From the NCBI RefSeq assembly GCF_010509075.1, contig NZ_CP048433.1, positions 1,736,001 through 1,800,000 on the forward strand: a DNA stretch of 64,000 bases, given 5' to 3'. Both the position numbers and the translations under genes were made by a program. Under the pieces are notes generated by a model, which had not been told where the DNA came from, ran no database searches, and worked only from the letters and a program-made list of their open reading frames with translations. The DNA comes from Collinsella aerofaciens ATCC 25986. Its GTDB lineage: Bacteria; Actinomycetota; Coriobacteriia; Coriobacteriales; Coriobacteriaceae. Of the stretch, positions 12,472-22,249 are shown in pieces (position 1 is the stretch's first letter; every line of letters begins with the position of its first letter).

Positions 12472-13161
12472 CTACTTTTTGCGATGCAAAAAGCGCGCGA
12501 TGTCTTCTTCGGTGGGGCTTTTGATGTCAAAGCGCAGCGAGAGCCAGCGCAGACCCATGGTCACGACAACGCATACGATCAGCGCGGCGACATTGCTCAT
12601 GATGCCGCTCATAACGAGACACACGTAGCTTGTCGATCCGGCGATGGCAGCGATGGCATAAAAGTTAGTACGTTGGAAAATGCCCGGAACCACGCCCATA
12701 AAGCCGTCGCGCAACATGCCGCCGCCCACCGCGGTAAAAAAGCCCATCATGATGCACACCGCCGGTGCAAAGCCGTAGACCAGCGCCTTGTCCGCTCCGG
12801 TGGCGGCATAGATGCCGACCGAGATGATGTCGAGCAGGGGAATGAGTTTTTCGGGTTTGTCGACGATTGCCGGGAAAATGTAGATGATGGCTGCCGTGGC
12901 GATGGAAAGCGGCAGTGCCATCGGCTGGTTGAGGATGTAGACGTTGCCCACCTGCAGCGTCATATCGCGCAAGAGACCGCCGCCCAGACCGCAGACCACC
13001 GCGAGCGCGACCGCGCCCACCAGGTCGAGCTTGTGCTCGCGCGCAACCAGTACACCCGAGATCGATGCAGCGACAACAGCGAACATCTCGAGCCAAAACG
13101 GAATAGCGACCATGGCATCCGATGCATGTGAGGTAATGGTCATGGCGGCGACGACGGGCAA
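12472..13161 (-). CDS. TRIC/UPF0126-family membrane protein (YadS/YicG type)
   Basis: A membrane protein of about 229 residues with seven predicted helices in two repeats. Each repeat carries the family's glycine-rich signature: VVCGLGGGLLRDM and FFTAVGGGMLRDG. Characterised relatives are monovalent cation channels, and some are annotated as glycine transporters; the substrate here cannot be told. A TTG start at 13161 is chosen because AAAGGA lies 7 bases upstream; ATG 13143 is the alternative but has no ribosome-binding site. The frame stays open further upstream, but that part has no family resemblance. Confidence 0.82.
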   Translation of the reverse strand: MPVVAAMTITSHASDAMVAIPFWLEMFAVVAASISGVLVAREHKLDLVGAVALAVVCGLGGGLLRDMTLQVGNVYILNQPMALPLSIATAAIIYIFPAIVDKPEKLIPLLDIISVGIYAATGADKALVYGFAPAVCIMMGFFTAVGGGMLRDGFMGVVPGIFQRTNFYAIAAIAGSTSYVCLVMSGIMSNVAALIVCVVVTMGLRWLSLRFDIKSPTEEDIARFLHRKK

Positions 13162-13292
13162 GATGGGGTCCTTTGGGTTACGGATTTTGACAATGCCCGT
13201 ACATAGTACATGTTCGGCGCCGATTGCGACCCTATTGCTCGGCAAACGGTCGGGACTGGGTGGGGGCATGGCGTTGCTGGAATGCCAGGGGT

Positions 13293-13373
13293 CCAGAACA
13301 TGTACGTCACCCTCCAAAAACGACATTTTCCGACATCTTTGGAGGCTGACGTACATGTTTGGATTGAGCTCAC
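13293..13373. repeat. Left inverted repeat of the DUF559-like unit (internally palindromic)
   Basis: Bases 13293-13362 form a palindrome with arms AACATGTACGTCA (13297-13309) and TGACGTACATGTT, whose central part pairs less well. The copy extends to ATTGAGCTCAC at 13363-13373. In reverse complement it matches 14484-14563 with four substitutions and one indel over about 80 bases. Confidence 0.88.
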
Positions 13374-13465
13374 AGCATGAGTGAGTTGATTTACTCACAT
13401 CCGGTATATTTCCCCACTTCAACGGACATAAGAGTTGGATACCGGCTCAGAGCGAGAGGCCCTCA

Positions 13466-14473
13466 ATGGATACCCCTGTTCTCATTTCGCATAAAACCGC
13501 ATGGCTTGTCCATCATGCACCCCAGAATTTGGTTCAGTCTCTTGCGCGGCACGACTACCAGATAGGCGCACAAGGCATCTCCACCCAGCAACGTGTTGCG
13601 CGCATACGACAGGCCCTTACCGACTGCGGCATTCCGTCCGATATGCTTAAGACTATCGATATCGCGGTTGTATTCGAATTTGAGCGAATTCGTACCAAAG
13701 GCGTCGTTTGCCACATTCTTGGACAAAATCTTCCCTACGAGCATATTAACGAGTTGACGCCCGGAATCTTCATCACCGACGAAGCCTTCGCCTTCGTGCT
13801 CGCTGCCGAGTGGATGGATAGGATCGAATATCTCGAATATGGCTATGAAGTTTGCGGCGATTATCGCATGAGGCTCAATCCCGCCGACCCTTATACCGAG
13901 CAACCAGCCACCACCTCCAAGGATGAAATAACCGAACTGCTCGATCGGCACCCCGGCAAACCCGGTGCCACACGTGCACGGCTCGCGCTCAGGCACATCT
14001 ACGATCGCTCGGCCTCGCCTATGGAGACCGCTTCGGCAATCGCCCTCTCGCTCCCAACAAGCGAAGGCGGCGTTGGCATCCGAGGTGTCGAACTCAACAA
14101 ACCGTTCGAGATCCCTCAACGTCTCTGGCATTGCGCCAAAGCTCGAACGCTCAAAATCGATGCGCTCGTGACCTATAAGCGCAGGGCGCTCGGTATCGAA
14201 TATAAGGGCGGTTTTCACGATGAGCTCGAGCGCAAGGGAGCAGATGCGGAGCGAGAGGCCGTTCTCTCCCAAATGGGATATCGAATCGTTACGCTCACTT
14301 CGGCTCAGTTCGGCAGCCAGCTCGCCTTTCACCGCGCCATGAACAACATTCGCGAAGCACTCGGCATGCCTCGCTGTACCGACACCGGGTACCAGAGAAA
14401 ACAAAACGAACTACGCAAGGCACTTATCCGCAACTGGAAAAGCATACGAGACGAGGAGGCACCTTCCGAATAG
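13466..14473 (+). CDS. DUF559/Vsr-like PD-(D/E)XK protein between inverted repeats
   Basis: A 335-residue protein from ATG 13466, with AGAGGCCC upstream. The C-terminal 100 residues have the layout of a Vsr/DUF559 endonuclease fold: LKIDALVTYKRRALGIEYKGG supplies the Asp and the E-x-K pair, followed by AEREAVLSQMGYRIVTLTSAQ. The N-terminal part includes ITDEAFAFVLAAEWMDRIEYLEYGYEVCGDY, a pattern I associate with a family of AbiEi/DUF559-like proteins in actinobacteria. The gene is the sole occupant of the space between two 80-bp inverted repeats. It could be a defence nuclease, a regulator or part of a mobile unit; the sequence does not decide. Confidence 0.75.
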   Translation: MDTPVLISHKTAWLVHHAPQNLVQSLARHDYQIGAQGISTQQRVARIRQALTDCGIPSDMLKTIDIAVVFEFERIRTKGVVCHILGQNLPYEHINELTPGIFITDEAFAFVLAAEWMDRIEYLEYGYEVCGDYRMRLNPADPYTEQPATTSKDEITELLDRHPGKPGATRARLALRHIYDRSASPMETASAIALSLPTSEGGVGIRGVELNKPFEIPQRLWHCAKARTLKIDALVTYKRRALGIEYKGGFHDELERKGADAEREAVLSQMGYRIVTLTSAQFGSQLAFHRAMNNIREALGMPRCTDTGYQRKQNELRKALIRNWKSIRDEEAPSE

Positions 14474-14483
14474 CGCCGCTCCC

Positions 14484-14563
14484 GTGAGCTCAATCCAAAC
14501 GTGTACGTCAGCCTCCAAAGATGTCGAAAAATGTCGTTTTTTGAGGCTGACGTACATGTTTGG
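14484..14563. repeat. Right inverted repeat of the DUF559-like unit (internally palindromic)
   Basis: It begins GTGAGCTCAATCC and contains a palindrome at 14495-14563 with arms around GTACGTCAGCCTC/GAGGCTGACGTAC. It is the inverted near-copy of 13293-13373. The gene stop lies 10 bases before it. Confidence 0.88.
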
Positions 14564-14593
14564 GGAAGCGTGGGATCGAGACGTATTTCGATA

Positions 14594-14622
14594 ACAAAAA
14601 AGCTCCCATTCTCGGGAGCTTT
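14594..14622 (-). terminator. Terminator of tRNA-Ser(CGA)
   Basis: On the minus strand AAAGCTCCC/GGGAGCTTT (14599-14622) runs into a T stretch read at 14594-14598. Confidence 0.88.
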
Positions 14623-14633
14623 CTCAATCTAAA

Positions 14634-14724
14634 TGGCGGAGGAGGAGGGATTCGAACCCTCGTGACCTTATACAGGCCAAACGGTTTTCGAGACCGCCGC
14701 ATTCAACCACTCTGCCACCCCTCC
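14634..14724 (-). tRNA. tRNA-Ser (anticodon CGA)
   Basis: A 91-base class II tRNA on the minus strand: acceptor GGAGGGG pairs with CTCCTCC, the anticodon loop reads TCTCGAAAA, there is a long variable arm, the T-loop is TTCGAAT and CCA is encoded. It reads UCG codons. Confidence 0.95.
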
Positions 14725-14733
14725 GCGTGGGGT

Positions 14734-14764
14734 AAAAACAAAGCAGGCTCGAAGGCCTGCTTTG
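14734..14764 (-). terminator. Terminator of tRNA-Ser(GGA)
   Basis: Minus strand: CAAAGCAGGC pairs with GCCTGCTTTG, followed by a T run. It lies between the two tRNA-Ser genes and suggests each is its own unit. Confidence 0.85.
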
Positions 14765-14772
14765 GAATTAAC

Positions 14773-14863
14773 TGGCGGAGAGTCAGGGATTTGAACCCTG
14801 GAGACGCTTTTGACGCCTACACGATTTCCAATCGTGCTCCTTCGGCCACTCGGACAACTCTCC
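14773..14863 (-). tRNA. tRNA-Ser (anticodon GGA)
   Basis: A 91-base class II tRNA on the minus strand: acceptor GGAGAGT/ACTCTCC, anticodon loop ATTGGAAAT, long variable arm, T-loop TTCAAAT and encoded CCA. It reads UCC/UCU codons. Confidence 0.95.
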
Positions 14864-14879
14864 GTTAAATGCGAAAGTC

Positions 14880-14908
14880 AGTATACACGAGGAATCGCAA
14901 AGTGCAAA
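14880..14908 (-). promoter_or_regulatory. Promoter for tRNA-Ser(GGA)
   Basis: On the minus strand a TTTGCA box (14903-14908) and TATACT (14880-14885) are 17 bases apart, ending 17 bases before the tRNA. Confidence 0.7.
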
Positions 14909-15267
14909 CAGAAAAGTTGGCATTTTTTAAAACGCTTGGCCGCGCCTGGCGTTGCAGTGGGGTTTGAGATGCCAAAAAACGGCTTCCGACCGGCGTGGTT
15001 GATCAACTCAATTGTTCAAAAGGGGTATTCATAAGCGACTTGGCAATGAATTTAAAAATCTTTGGGTGGTACTGTGGACCACTGGTATGCATTTTGCGAC
15101 CACAGCCTTGTGCCCGTTGACCTGCGGCTTGGCTCAGCTTGTCCCCGCGGCATCGTATCTTGTCCACAAATCCGTCAAGCTCTTGGTCGGCATTTGGTTG
15201 GAATGCGCATGAAACGTCGTGCGAGTATGGACATATGTGGAGGTCATGAGGTTGTAGCTGCATATTC
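14909..15267. other. Gene-free stretch upstream of rpsF
   Basis: About 360 bases between the tRNA-Ser promoter and the rpsF promoter. I see no convincing open frame with a ribosome-binding site. A weak 6-bp inverted repeat CTGTGG/CCACAG is present near 15071-15104. Nothing else stands out. Confidence 0.5.
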
Positions 15268-15296
15268 TTGCGGCATGGGAGGTTGAAAGATATTAT
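15268..15296 (+). promoter_or_regulatory. Promoter of the rpsF-ssb-rpsR-rplI operon
   Basis: TTGCGG at 15268-15273 and TATTAT at 15291-15296 with a 17-base spacer. Transcription would begin near 15303, giving a leader of about 65 bases. An S6:S18-binding leader is known upstream of rpsF in many bacteria; I cannot confirm its motif here. Confidence 0.7.
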
Positions 15297-15367
15297 TACC
15301 AAGTCTTTTCCTGCTTCAGGCGCACCTTCACGACCTGAAGCCACATTTGCCCAGAGGAGGTGACAAT

Positions 15368-15661
15368 ATGAAGGCTTATGAACTGCTGTTCTTTGTTGAC
15401 CCGTCGCTCGACCCCGAGACTCGTCTCGCTGTTATGAAGCGTATCGATACCACGATCGCTGAGGGCGCTGGCAAGGTCGACTCCGTTGACGAGTGGGGCA
15501 AGCGCAAGCTCGCCTACGAGATCAACGACCTCACCGATGGTGACTACACCCTCATCAACTTCCACGCAGATCCTACCCAGATCGCCGAGCTTGATCGCGT
15601 CCTGCGCATCACCGACGCTGTGGTCCGCCACATGATCGTCCGTCGCGACGACCAGGAGTAA
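15368..15661 (+). CDS. rpsF: 30S ribosomal protein S6
   Basis: 97 residues beginning MKAYELLFFVDPSLDPETR, the standard S6 N-terminus, and ending with AVVRHMIVRRDDQE. ATG 15368 follows GAGGAGGTGA; the open frame extends upstream without a better start. S6 pairs with S18 in the platform of the 30S subunit. It leads the conserved rpsF-ssb-rpsR-rplI cluster. Confidence 0.97.
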   Translation: MKAYELLFFVDPSLDPETRLAVMKRIDTTIAEGAGKVDSVDEWGKRKLAYEINDLTDGDYTLINFHADPTQIAELDRVLRITDAVVRHMIVRRDDQE

Positions 15662-15709
15662 GACTGTCGTTTTGGATTGGGCTTGTGCCCCAAGAGGAAG
15701 TAGTGAGTT

Positions 15710-16162
15710 ATGAGCATCAATCGAGTGAACATCACCGGTAACCTCACCCGCGATCCCGAGCTGCGCGCCACCGCCGGCGGAACCCAGGTTCTGTCCTTTG
15801 GCGTCGCCGTCAACGATCGTCGCCGTAACGCGCAGACTGGCGAGTGGGAGGACTATCCCAACTTTGTCGACTGCACCATGTTCGGCACCCGCGCCGAGGC
15901 CGTGAGCCGTTTCCTGGCAAAGGGAAACAAGGTCGCGATCGAGGGCAAGCTGCGCTACAGCTCTTGGGAGCGCGACGGCCAGCGCCGGAGCAAGCTTGAG
16001 GTCATCGTCGATGAGATCGAGTTTATGAGCTCCCGTGGTGGCCAGGGTGGCTACGATCAGGGCGGTTACGCCCCCGCAGCTCCCGCGCCCGCAGCACGTC
16101 CTGCCGCACCGGTGGCTACGCCGCCCGCGGTCGACGTCTACGATGAGGACATCCCGTTCTAA
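15710..16162 (+). CDS. ssb: Single-stranded DNA-binding protein
   Basis: A 150-residue SSB with an N-terminal OB fold (INRVNITGNLTRDPELR, FVDCTMFGTRAEAVSRFLAK, KVAIEGKLRYSSWE), a Gly/Ala/Pro-rich linker and the acidic tail DEDIPF that recruits replication and repair partners. It lies between rpsF and rpsR as in most bacteria. Confidence 0.97.
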   Translation: MSINRVNITGNLTRDPELRATAGGTQVLSFGVAVNDRRRNAQTGEWEDYPNFVDCTMFGTRAEAVSRFLAKGNKVAIEGKLRYSSWERDGQRRSKLEVIVDEIEFMSSRGGQGGYDQGGYAPAAPAPAARPAAPVATPPAVDVYDEDIPF

Positions 16163-16234
16163 GGGTTGTTCACCTATTTTTGAGTGAGAGGCGGCTTCGG
16201 TTCGCCGAAGTTGCCAAATGAAAGGTATTTTGAC

Positions 16235-16501
16235 ATGGCTAATGATTTTTCTGCACGTCAGCCGCGTCGTAAGTACTGCCAGTTCTGCAAGGAGAACACT
16301 GAGTTCATCGACTATAAGGACACTCAGCTTCTCCGTAAGTACATGACCGACCGTGGCAAGATCAAGCCCCGTCGCGTCACTGGCGCTTGCACGCAGCATC
16401 AGCATGACATCGCCAACGCCATCAAGCGCGCCCGCGAGATGGCTCTCCTGCCGTACACCGTCCCCGTGGTTTCCTCTCGTGGCAACCGCGACCGCGGCTA
16501 A
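16235..16501 (+). CDS. rpsR: 30S ribosomal protein S18
   Basis: 88 residues from ATG 16235, which follows GAAAGG; an upstream in-frame extension to 16184 lacks family similarity. Core motif [17 protein letters not shown] is followed by [20 protein letters not shown]. It keeps the Cys residues of the zinc-binding (C+) S18 form: CQFC and the later Cys-His pair. Confidence 0.96.
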   Translation: MANDFSARQPRRKYCQFCKENTEFIDYKDTQLLRKYMTDRGKIKPRRVTGACTQHQHDIANAIKRAREMALLPYTVPVVSSRGNRDRG

Positions 16502-16516
16502 GAAGGGAGACGCATC

Positions 16517-17032
16517 ATGAAGGTTATTCTTCTCGATGAGATCAAGGGCAAGGGCGGCGAGGGTGACGTCGTAGAGGTCGCTCAGGGTTACGCTGAGAAC
16601 TTCCTGTTCCCCAAGAAGCTCGCTGTTGCCGCCACCAAGGGCAACCTCAAGCAGCTTGACGAGCGTCGCAACAACATCGCCAAGCGCGAGGCCGTCCGTC
16701 TGGCTACCGCCAACGAGACCAAGGCTGCCTTCGAGGGCAAGACGGTCACCGTTGACGTCAAGGTCGGCGACGAGGGCATCCTCTTTGGCTCCGTTACCGC
16801 CGCTATGATCGCTGACGCCATCAAGGCTCAGCTCGGTATGGACATCGACCGCAAGCGCGTCGAGCTCGGTAAGCCCATCAAGGTTGCCGGTGCCCACACC
16901 GTTGCCATCTCGCTGTACCGCGAGATCAAGGCCGAGGTTGTCGTTCTCGTCGGCGTTACCGCCGAGGAGCTCGCTGCCGAGGCTGAGGTCGAGGAGGCCG
17001 CCGAGGTCGAGACTGAGGCTGCTGCCGAGTAG
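16517..17032 (+). CDS. rplI: 50S ribosomal protein L9
   Basis: A 171-residue L9 starting MKVILLDEIKGKGGEGDVVEV, with the N-terminal RNA-binding domain, long connecting helix and C-terminal domain (VTVDVKVGDEGILFGSVTA). An Ala/Glu-rich tail of about 22 residues extends beyond the usual length. It is the last gene of the ribosomal-protein operon. Confidence 0.96.
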   Translation: MKVILLDEIKGKGGEGDVVEVAQGYAENFLFPKKLAVAATKGNLKQLDERRNNIAKREAVRLATANETKAAFEGKTVTVDVKVGDEGILFGSVTAAMIADAIKAQLGMDIDRKRVELGKPIKVAGAHTVAISLYREIKAEVVVLVGVTAEELAAEAEVEEAAEVETEAAAE

Positions 17033-17064
17033 CATTTGCTGCAACGCAACAATCTTGTTCTAAG

Positions 17065-17105
17065 AAGGGCGCTCTGGGAAACCAGGGCGCCCTTTTGTTT
17101 TTTTG
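17065..17105 (+). terminator. Terminator after rplI
   Basis: AAGGGCGCTCTGG pairs with CCAGGGCGCCCTT around a GAAA loop and leads into TTGTTTTTTT. Confidence 0.9.
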
Positions 17106-17257
17106 CGCTGAGTGAGTGTCATGGTGAACGTTGCGTCGAAGTCCTATATACAGGACCGTTCATCCGTTTGGTTCGGTGATGATTGGCGGCGCGCGGCGCG
17201 TTTTGGGACCGTAGCTGATACTATGGATGCTCGCAAGCGATATGAATAAGGATGCTC

Positions 17258-18649
17258 ATGGCATATGACGATAGGGAGACCGGGCTGACGGTCGAGGACC
17301 GCGGCTCAAAGTTGGGTCTTCCCCAAAACCAAGATGCAGAGGCCAATGTGCTGGCCGCTATGCTGCTATCGCCCGAGGTGGTCGAAGAAGCCCAGGTCGA
17401 GCTGCAGCCCGATGACTTCTACCGGCCCATTCATAAGACCATCTATACCGCGATGGTCGATATGTACAACAGCCGCATTCCCATCGACTCCATCTCGCTG
17501 ATCGATTACCTGCGAAGCATCAACAAGCTCGATGCCGTGGGCGGCGAAGCGTACATTTTGGAGTTGATGGGTCAGACCCTGTCGCTCGTCAACTGGCAGC
17601 ATCATGCCGCCATCGTTCGCCGCGATTCGATGCTGCGTGAGCTGATCGGCGCCACCAACGAGATCAACGCGCTGGCATATAATGCCCCCACCGACACCAA
17701 AGAGGTTGTCGAGCTGGCCGAGAGCAAGCTGCTCAAGGTTACGGCGCGCGAGGTCAAGTCGAGTTACAAGACGTTGACCGAGTTTATGGTCGAGGCCTAT
17801 AACGAGGCCGAGGAAGTGTGCCAGGCCGGTGGCCAGGCTGCGGGCGTGCCCACGGGCTTCCCGTCGCTCGACCGCATGCTCATGGGCTTCCGCGAGGGTC
17901 AGCTCATCATTATCGGCGCCCGTCCTGCTGTAGGTAAGACGTCGTTCGCTCTGAACCTGGCACTTAACGCTGCCGCTGCTGGTTATACCGTCGGCTTCTT
18001 CTCGCTGGAGATGTCGGGCAAGGAAATTGCCCAGCGTCTGATTTGCGCCTACGCCATGATCTCGATCAGTGACTTCCGCATGGGCCGTATTAGCCCCGAA
18101 CAGTGGGCCAATATCAACGAGGCCACGCAGACCTTGTCCAAGCTCGATATTCTGATTGACGATACGCCCGGCACCACAGTGACCGAGATTCGCGCCAAGA
18201 GCCGCCGTATGCTCCATAACAAGGAGAAGGCAATCATCATCCTGGACTACCTGCAGCTGGTGAGTCCTCCGCCGGGACGCCGCTCCGAGAGCCGTACCGT
18301 CGAGGTTTCGGAGATGTCGCGTGGTCTGAAGATCATGGCCAAGGAGCTCAAGATCCCGCTCATCGCGCTGTCGCAGCTCTCGCGTCAGGTCGAATCCCGT
18401 ACCGGCAAGCGCCCGCAGCTTTCCGACCTTCGTGAATCGGGCTCCATCGAGCAGGACGCCGATATCGTCATGTTCTTGGACCGCTCCGCCGACGAGGCCG
18501 AAGCCTCGCGCGACGATCGACCCGACGAGGGCGTTACGCGTATCGTCGTGGCCAAGAACCGTTCGGGCCCGATCGGCGACGTCGACCTGATGTTCCTGCC
18601 GGCATCCACCAAGTTCTATGAGCTTGATGGGGCACATGCCGAGGAGTAG
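17258..18649 (+). CDS. dnaB: Replicative DNA helicase DnaB
   Basis: Hexameric 5'-3' helicase at the replication fork. About 463 residues, with the N-terminal primase-interacting domain (LPQNQDAEANVLAAMLLSP) and a RecA-like motor with Walker A ARPAVGKTSFALN, Walker B AIIILDYLQLV, and the LSRQVESR and DLRESGSIEQDAD motifs. ATG 17258 is chosen because AAGGA ends 7 bases before it; ATG 17252 is too close. No intein is present. It follows the rplI operon as in many Gram-positive genomes. Confidence 0.95.
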   Translation: MAYDDRETGLTVEDRGSKLGLPQNQDAEANVLAAMLLSPEVVEEAQVELQPDDFYRPIHKTIYTAMVDMYNSRIPIDSISLIDYLRSINKLDAVGGEAYILELMGQTLSLVNWQHHAAIVRRDSMLRELIGATNEINALAYNAPTDTKEVVELAESKLLKVTAREVKSSYKTLTEFMVEAYNEAEEVCQAGGQAAGVPTGFPSLDRMLMGFREGQLIIIGARPAVGKTSFALNLALNAAAAGYTVGFFSLEMSGKEIAQRLICAYAMISISDFRMGRISPEQWANINEATQTLSKLDILIDDTPGTTVTEIRAKSRRMLHNKEKAIIILDYLQLVSPPPGRRSESRTVEVSEMSRGLKIMAKELKIPLIALSQLSRQVESRTGKRPQLSDLRESGSIEQDADIVMFLDRSADEAEASRDDRPDEGVTRIVVAKNRSGPIGDVDLMFLPASTKFYELDGAHAEE

Positions 18650-18733
18650 GACAGGCGCCCGTTGCACGGGTATACTGGGAATGTTTTGTGCTTCTGCGTG
18701 CCGGCATGGCGCGTAGACAGTCCATGAATGTGA

Positions 18734-20029
<1,296 letters not shown>

Positions 20030-20051
20030 TCGGGACTATTTGGTTATTGCG

Positions 20052-20096
20052 ATATACCCCTTTGCAGCCCGGGTGGGCGGCCGAGGGGTATATTTG
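20052..20096 (+). terminator. Hairpin after purA
   Basis: ATATACCCCT at 20052-20061 pairs with AGGGGTATAT at 20084-20093, followed by TTTG. The loop is 22 bases, with C/G-rich internal pairing. Confidence 0.7.
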
Positions 20097-20147
20097 CTTG
20101 CAAGGGGCTCGCGCGGAGCGGGCCATTCATCCATAGAGGAGGCACCC

Positions 20148-21452
20148 TTGAAGGCGGACACTCAAACCATCGACATCCTGTTGTTGGGCAGCGGCGGCCG
20201 TGAGCATGCTTTGGCAGCCAAGCTCGCAGCATCACCGCGCGCCGGCAAGCTCTACATCGCGCCGGGCAACGGCGGCACCGCGAGCTGCGGCGAGAACGTT
20301 GTTCTCGACGACTGCGATCCTGCGGCCGTGGCGGCGTTTGCGCAGAGCCACGGATGCGGACTCGTGGTAATTGGCCCCGAGGCTCCGCTCGTGGCGGGCG
20401 TGGCCGACGCCGTGCGCGCGGCGGGTATTCCCTGCTTTGGCCCGGGTGCCGAGGGCGCCCAGATGGAGGGCTCCAAGCTGTTCTCCAAGCAGCTCATGGA
20501 GCGTGCGGGCATTCCGACGGCAGCCTACGGCTCGTTTACCGACGAGGCTTCGGCTCTCGCCTACGTACGCGAGCAAGGCGCCCCGCTGGTCGTCAAGGCC
20601 GACGGCCTTGCCGCAGGCAAGGGCGTTATCGTGGCGACCGAACTTGAGCAGGCCGAGGAGGCCGTGCGCGAGTGCTTTGGCGGCACCTTTGGCGATGCCG
20701 GCAACACCGTGGTTATCGAGGAGATGCTCGTTGGTCCCGAGTGCTCGCTGCTGGCCTTTACCGACGGCAAGACCGTGCGCCCCATGGCCACCTCGCAGGA
20801 CCACAAGCGCGCGCTTGAGGGCGACCTTGGTCCCAACACCGGCGGCATGGGCGTCTACAGCCCGGTGCCCATCGTGACTGACGAGGAGCACGCCACCATG
20901 GTGAAGGTCATGGAGCAGACCGTGGCCGAGCTCGCTGCCGAGGGTATCGACTACCGCGGCTGCCTGTACGGCGGCTTTATGCTCACGCCTGCCGGCCCCA
21001 AGGTGCTGGAGTTCAATGCCCGCTTTGGCGACCCCGAGACGCAGGTCGTGCTGCCGCGCCTTAAGAACGACCTGGTCGAGGTCATGCTCGCCTGCGCCAA
21101 CTGCGAGCTCGATCAGATTGAGCTCGACTGGCGCGGCGAGTGGGCCGTGGCCGTTGTCCTGACGAGCGCGGGCTATCCCGGCAGCTACGAGAAGGGCAAG
21201 GTCATCACCGGTATCGCCGATGCCGAGGCCATGGAGAACGTGACCGTGTACCACGCGGGCACTGCCGTGGTGGACGGCCAGCTCGTGACCAATGGTGGCC
21301 GCGTGCTTGCCGTGACCGCTCTGGGCGACACGTTCGAGAACGCTCGCAACCTTGCCTACGAGGCCTGCGAGAAGATTGATTTTGAGGGCAAGACCCTGCG
21401 TCACGACATCGGCCTGCGCGCGCTGCGCGGCCGCGACGCCTGGGATGCCTAA
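20148..21452 (+). CDS. purD: Phosphoribosylamine-glycine ligase (GAR synthetase)
   Basis: Second step of purine synthesis. A 434-residue ATP-grasp enzyme: N-terminal [16 protein letters not shown], the ATP-binding region [15 protein letters not shown], and the Glu/Asn metal site [23 protein letters not shown]. The start is TTG 20148, with AGAGGAGG 6 bases upstream; the frame continues upstream to 19980 but that part overlaps purA. The NUDIX gene follows closely. Confidence 0.93.
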   Translation: MKADTQTIDILLLGSGGREHALAAKLAASPRAGKLYIAPGNGGTASCGENVVLDDCDPAAVAAFAQSHGCGLVVIGPEAPLVAGVADAVRAAGIPCFGPGAEGAQMEGSKLFSKQLMERAGIPTAAYGSFTDEASALAYVREQGAPLVVKADGLAAGKGVIVATELEQAEEAVRECFGGTFGDAGNTVVIEEMLVGPECSLLAFTDGKTVRPMATSQDHKRALEGDLGPNTGGMGVYSPVPIVTDEEHATMVKVMEQTVAELAAEGIDYRGCLYGGFMLTPAGPKVLEFNARFGDPETQVVLPRLKNDLVEVMLACANCELDQIELDWRGEWAVAVVLTSAGYPGSYEKGKVITGIADAEAMENVTVYHAGTAVVDGQLVTNGGRVLAVTALGDTFENARNLAYEACEKIDFEGKTLRHDIGLRALRGRDAWDA

Positions 21453-21473
21453 AATCCGAGAGGAATGAGACGG

Positions 21474-22169
21474 ATGGACGAGAAGAACGAAGAGCTCGTG
21501 GACGCGCAGATCGTCGAAGAGGACAGCCGCATGTATGGGCACGCCGAGGGCGAGCCTGGTGGCGAGGTCGCTGACGAGCCGGCGCTGGTGCTGGGCGACG
21601 ACGACCCGCACGATACCGAGCTGCACGAGAAGATTCTTTCGGAGGAGTGCGCCTGGAAGGGCAAGATCCTCGACGTCCACCGTCTTGAGGTTGAGCTGCC
21701 CAACGGTCACCGCAGCGCCCGCGATATCGTTCGCCATCCGGGTGCGGCGGCCGTTGTAGCACTGACCGAGAGCGGCAAGATCATAGTGGTGCGTCAGTAC
21801 CGCACCGCCATCGACCGCGTGACGGTCGAGATTCCCGCCGGCAAGCTCGATCCAGGCGAGGACCCGCTCGATTGCGCCAAGCGCGAACTGCATGAGGAGA
21901 CGGGCTTTAGGGCTGGTCGTATTCGCTTTTTGACGTCGATTGTCACGTCCTGCGGTTTTTGCGATGAGATCATCCACATCTACTTGGCTACCAAGCTCGA
22001 GTTTGATGCGCCCAACCCCGATGATGACGAGTTTGTCAACGTGGACCTGGTGCCGCTGCACGAGCTGATCGACGCCGTGCTCGACGGCAAGATCGAAGAC
22101 GCCAAGACCGTCGTAGGCGCCTTGGCCTGTGACAGCATCGCACACAGGCTGGGCGGAACTGAGCTTTAA
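21474..22169 (+). CDS. NUDIX hydrolase, ADP-ribose pyrophosphatase type
   Basis: About 231 residues. The Nudix box is complete: GKLDPGEDPLDCAKRELHEE followed by TGF, fitting Gx5Ex7REUxEExGU. The order KILDVHRLEVELPNG, IVRHPGAAAVVAL and RQYRTAIDRVTVEIPAG matches ADP-ribose pyrophosphatases (NudF type). The N-terminal 50 residues are acidic and not part of the domain. ATG 21474 has AGAGGA at the right distance; ATG 21465 is too close. It is 21 bases after purD. Confidence 0.88.
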   Translation: MDEKNEELVDAQIVEEDSRMYGHAEGEPGGEVADEPALVLGDDDPHDTELHEKILSEECAWKGKILDVHRLEVELPNGHRSARDIVRHPGAAAVVALTESGKIIVVRQYRTAIDRVTVEIPAGKLDPGEDPLDCAKRELHEETGFRAGRIRFLTSIVTSCGFCDEIIHIYLATKLEFDAPNPDDDEFVNVDLVPLHELIDAVLDGKIEDAKTVVGALACDSIAHRLGGTEL

Positions 22170-22179
22170 AAGCGAGGGC

Positions 22180-22219
22180 GACCCTGGGGCAAACGCTACT
22201 GATTATTTGCCCCAGGGTC
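22180..22219. terminator. Hairpin between the NUDIX gene and the ABC exporter
   Basis: Perfect 14-bp arms, GACCCTGGGGCAAA at 22180-22193 and TTTGCCCCAGGGTC at 22206-22219. Only a weak T-rich stretch follows. Confidence 0.75.
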
Positions 22220-22249
22220 TTACGTTATTGTTTTATCTCCGAGGACTGC

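Noticed and set aside
14909-15240. Small open frames between tRNA-Ser and rpsF (such as 15012-15212)
   Set aside because: No ribosome-binding site at a sensible distance and no conserved-looking protein.
15296-17044. A 582-codon minus-strand frame opposite rpsF-ssb-rpsR-rplI
   Set aside because: It crosses four certain genes and their ribosome-binding sites.
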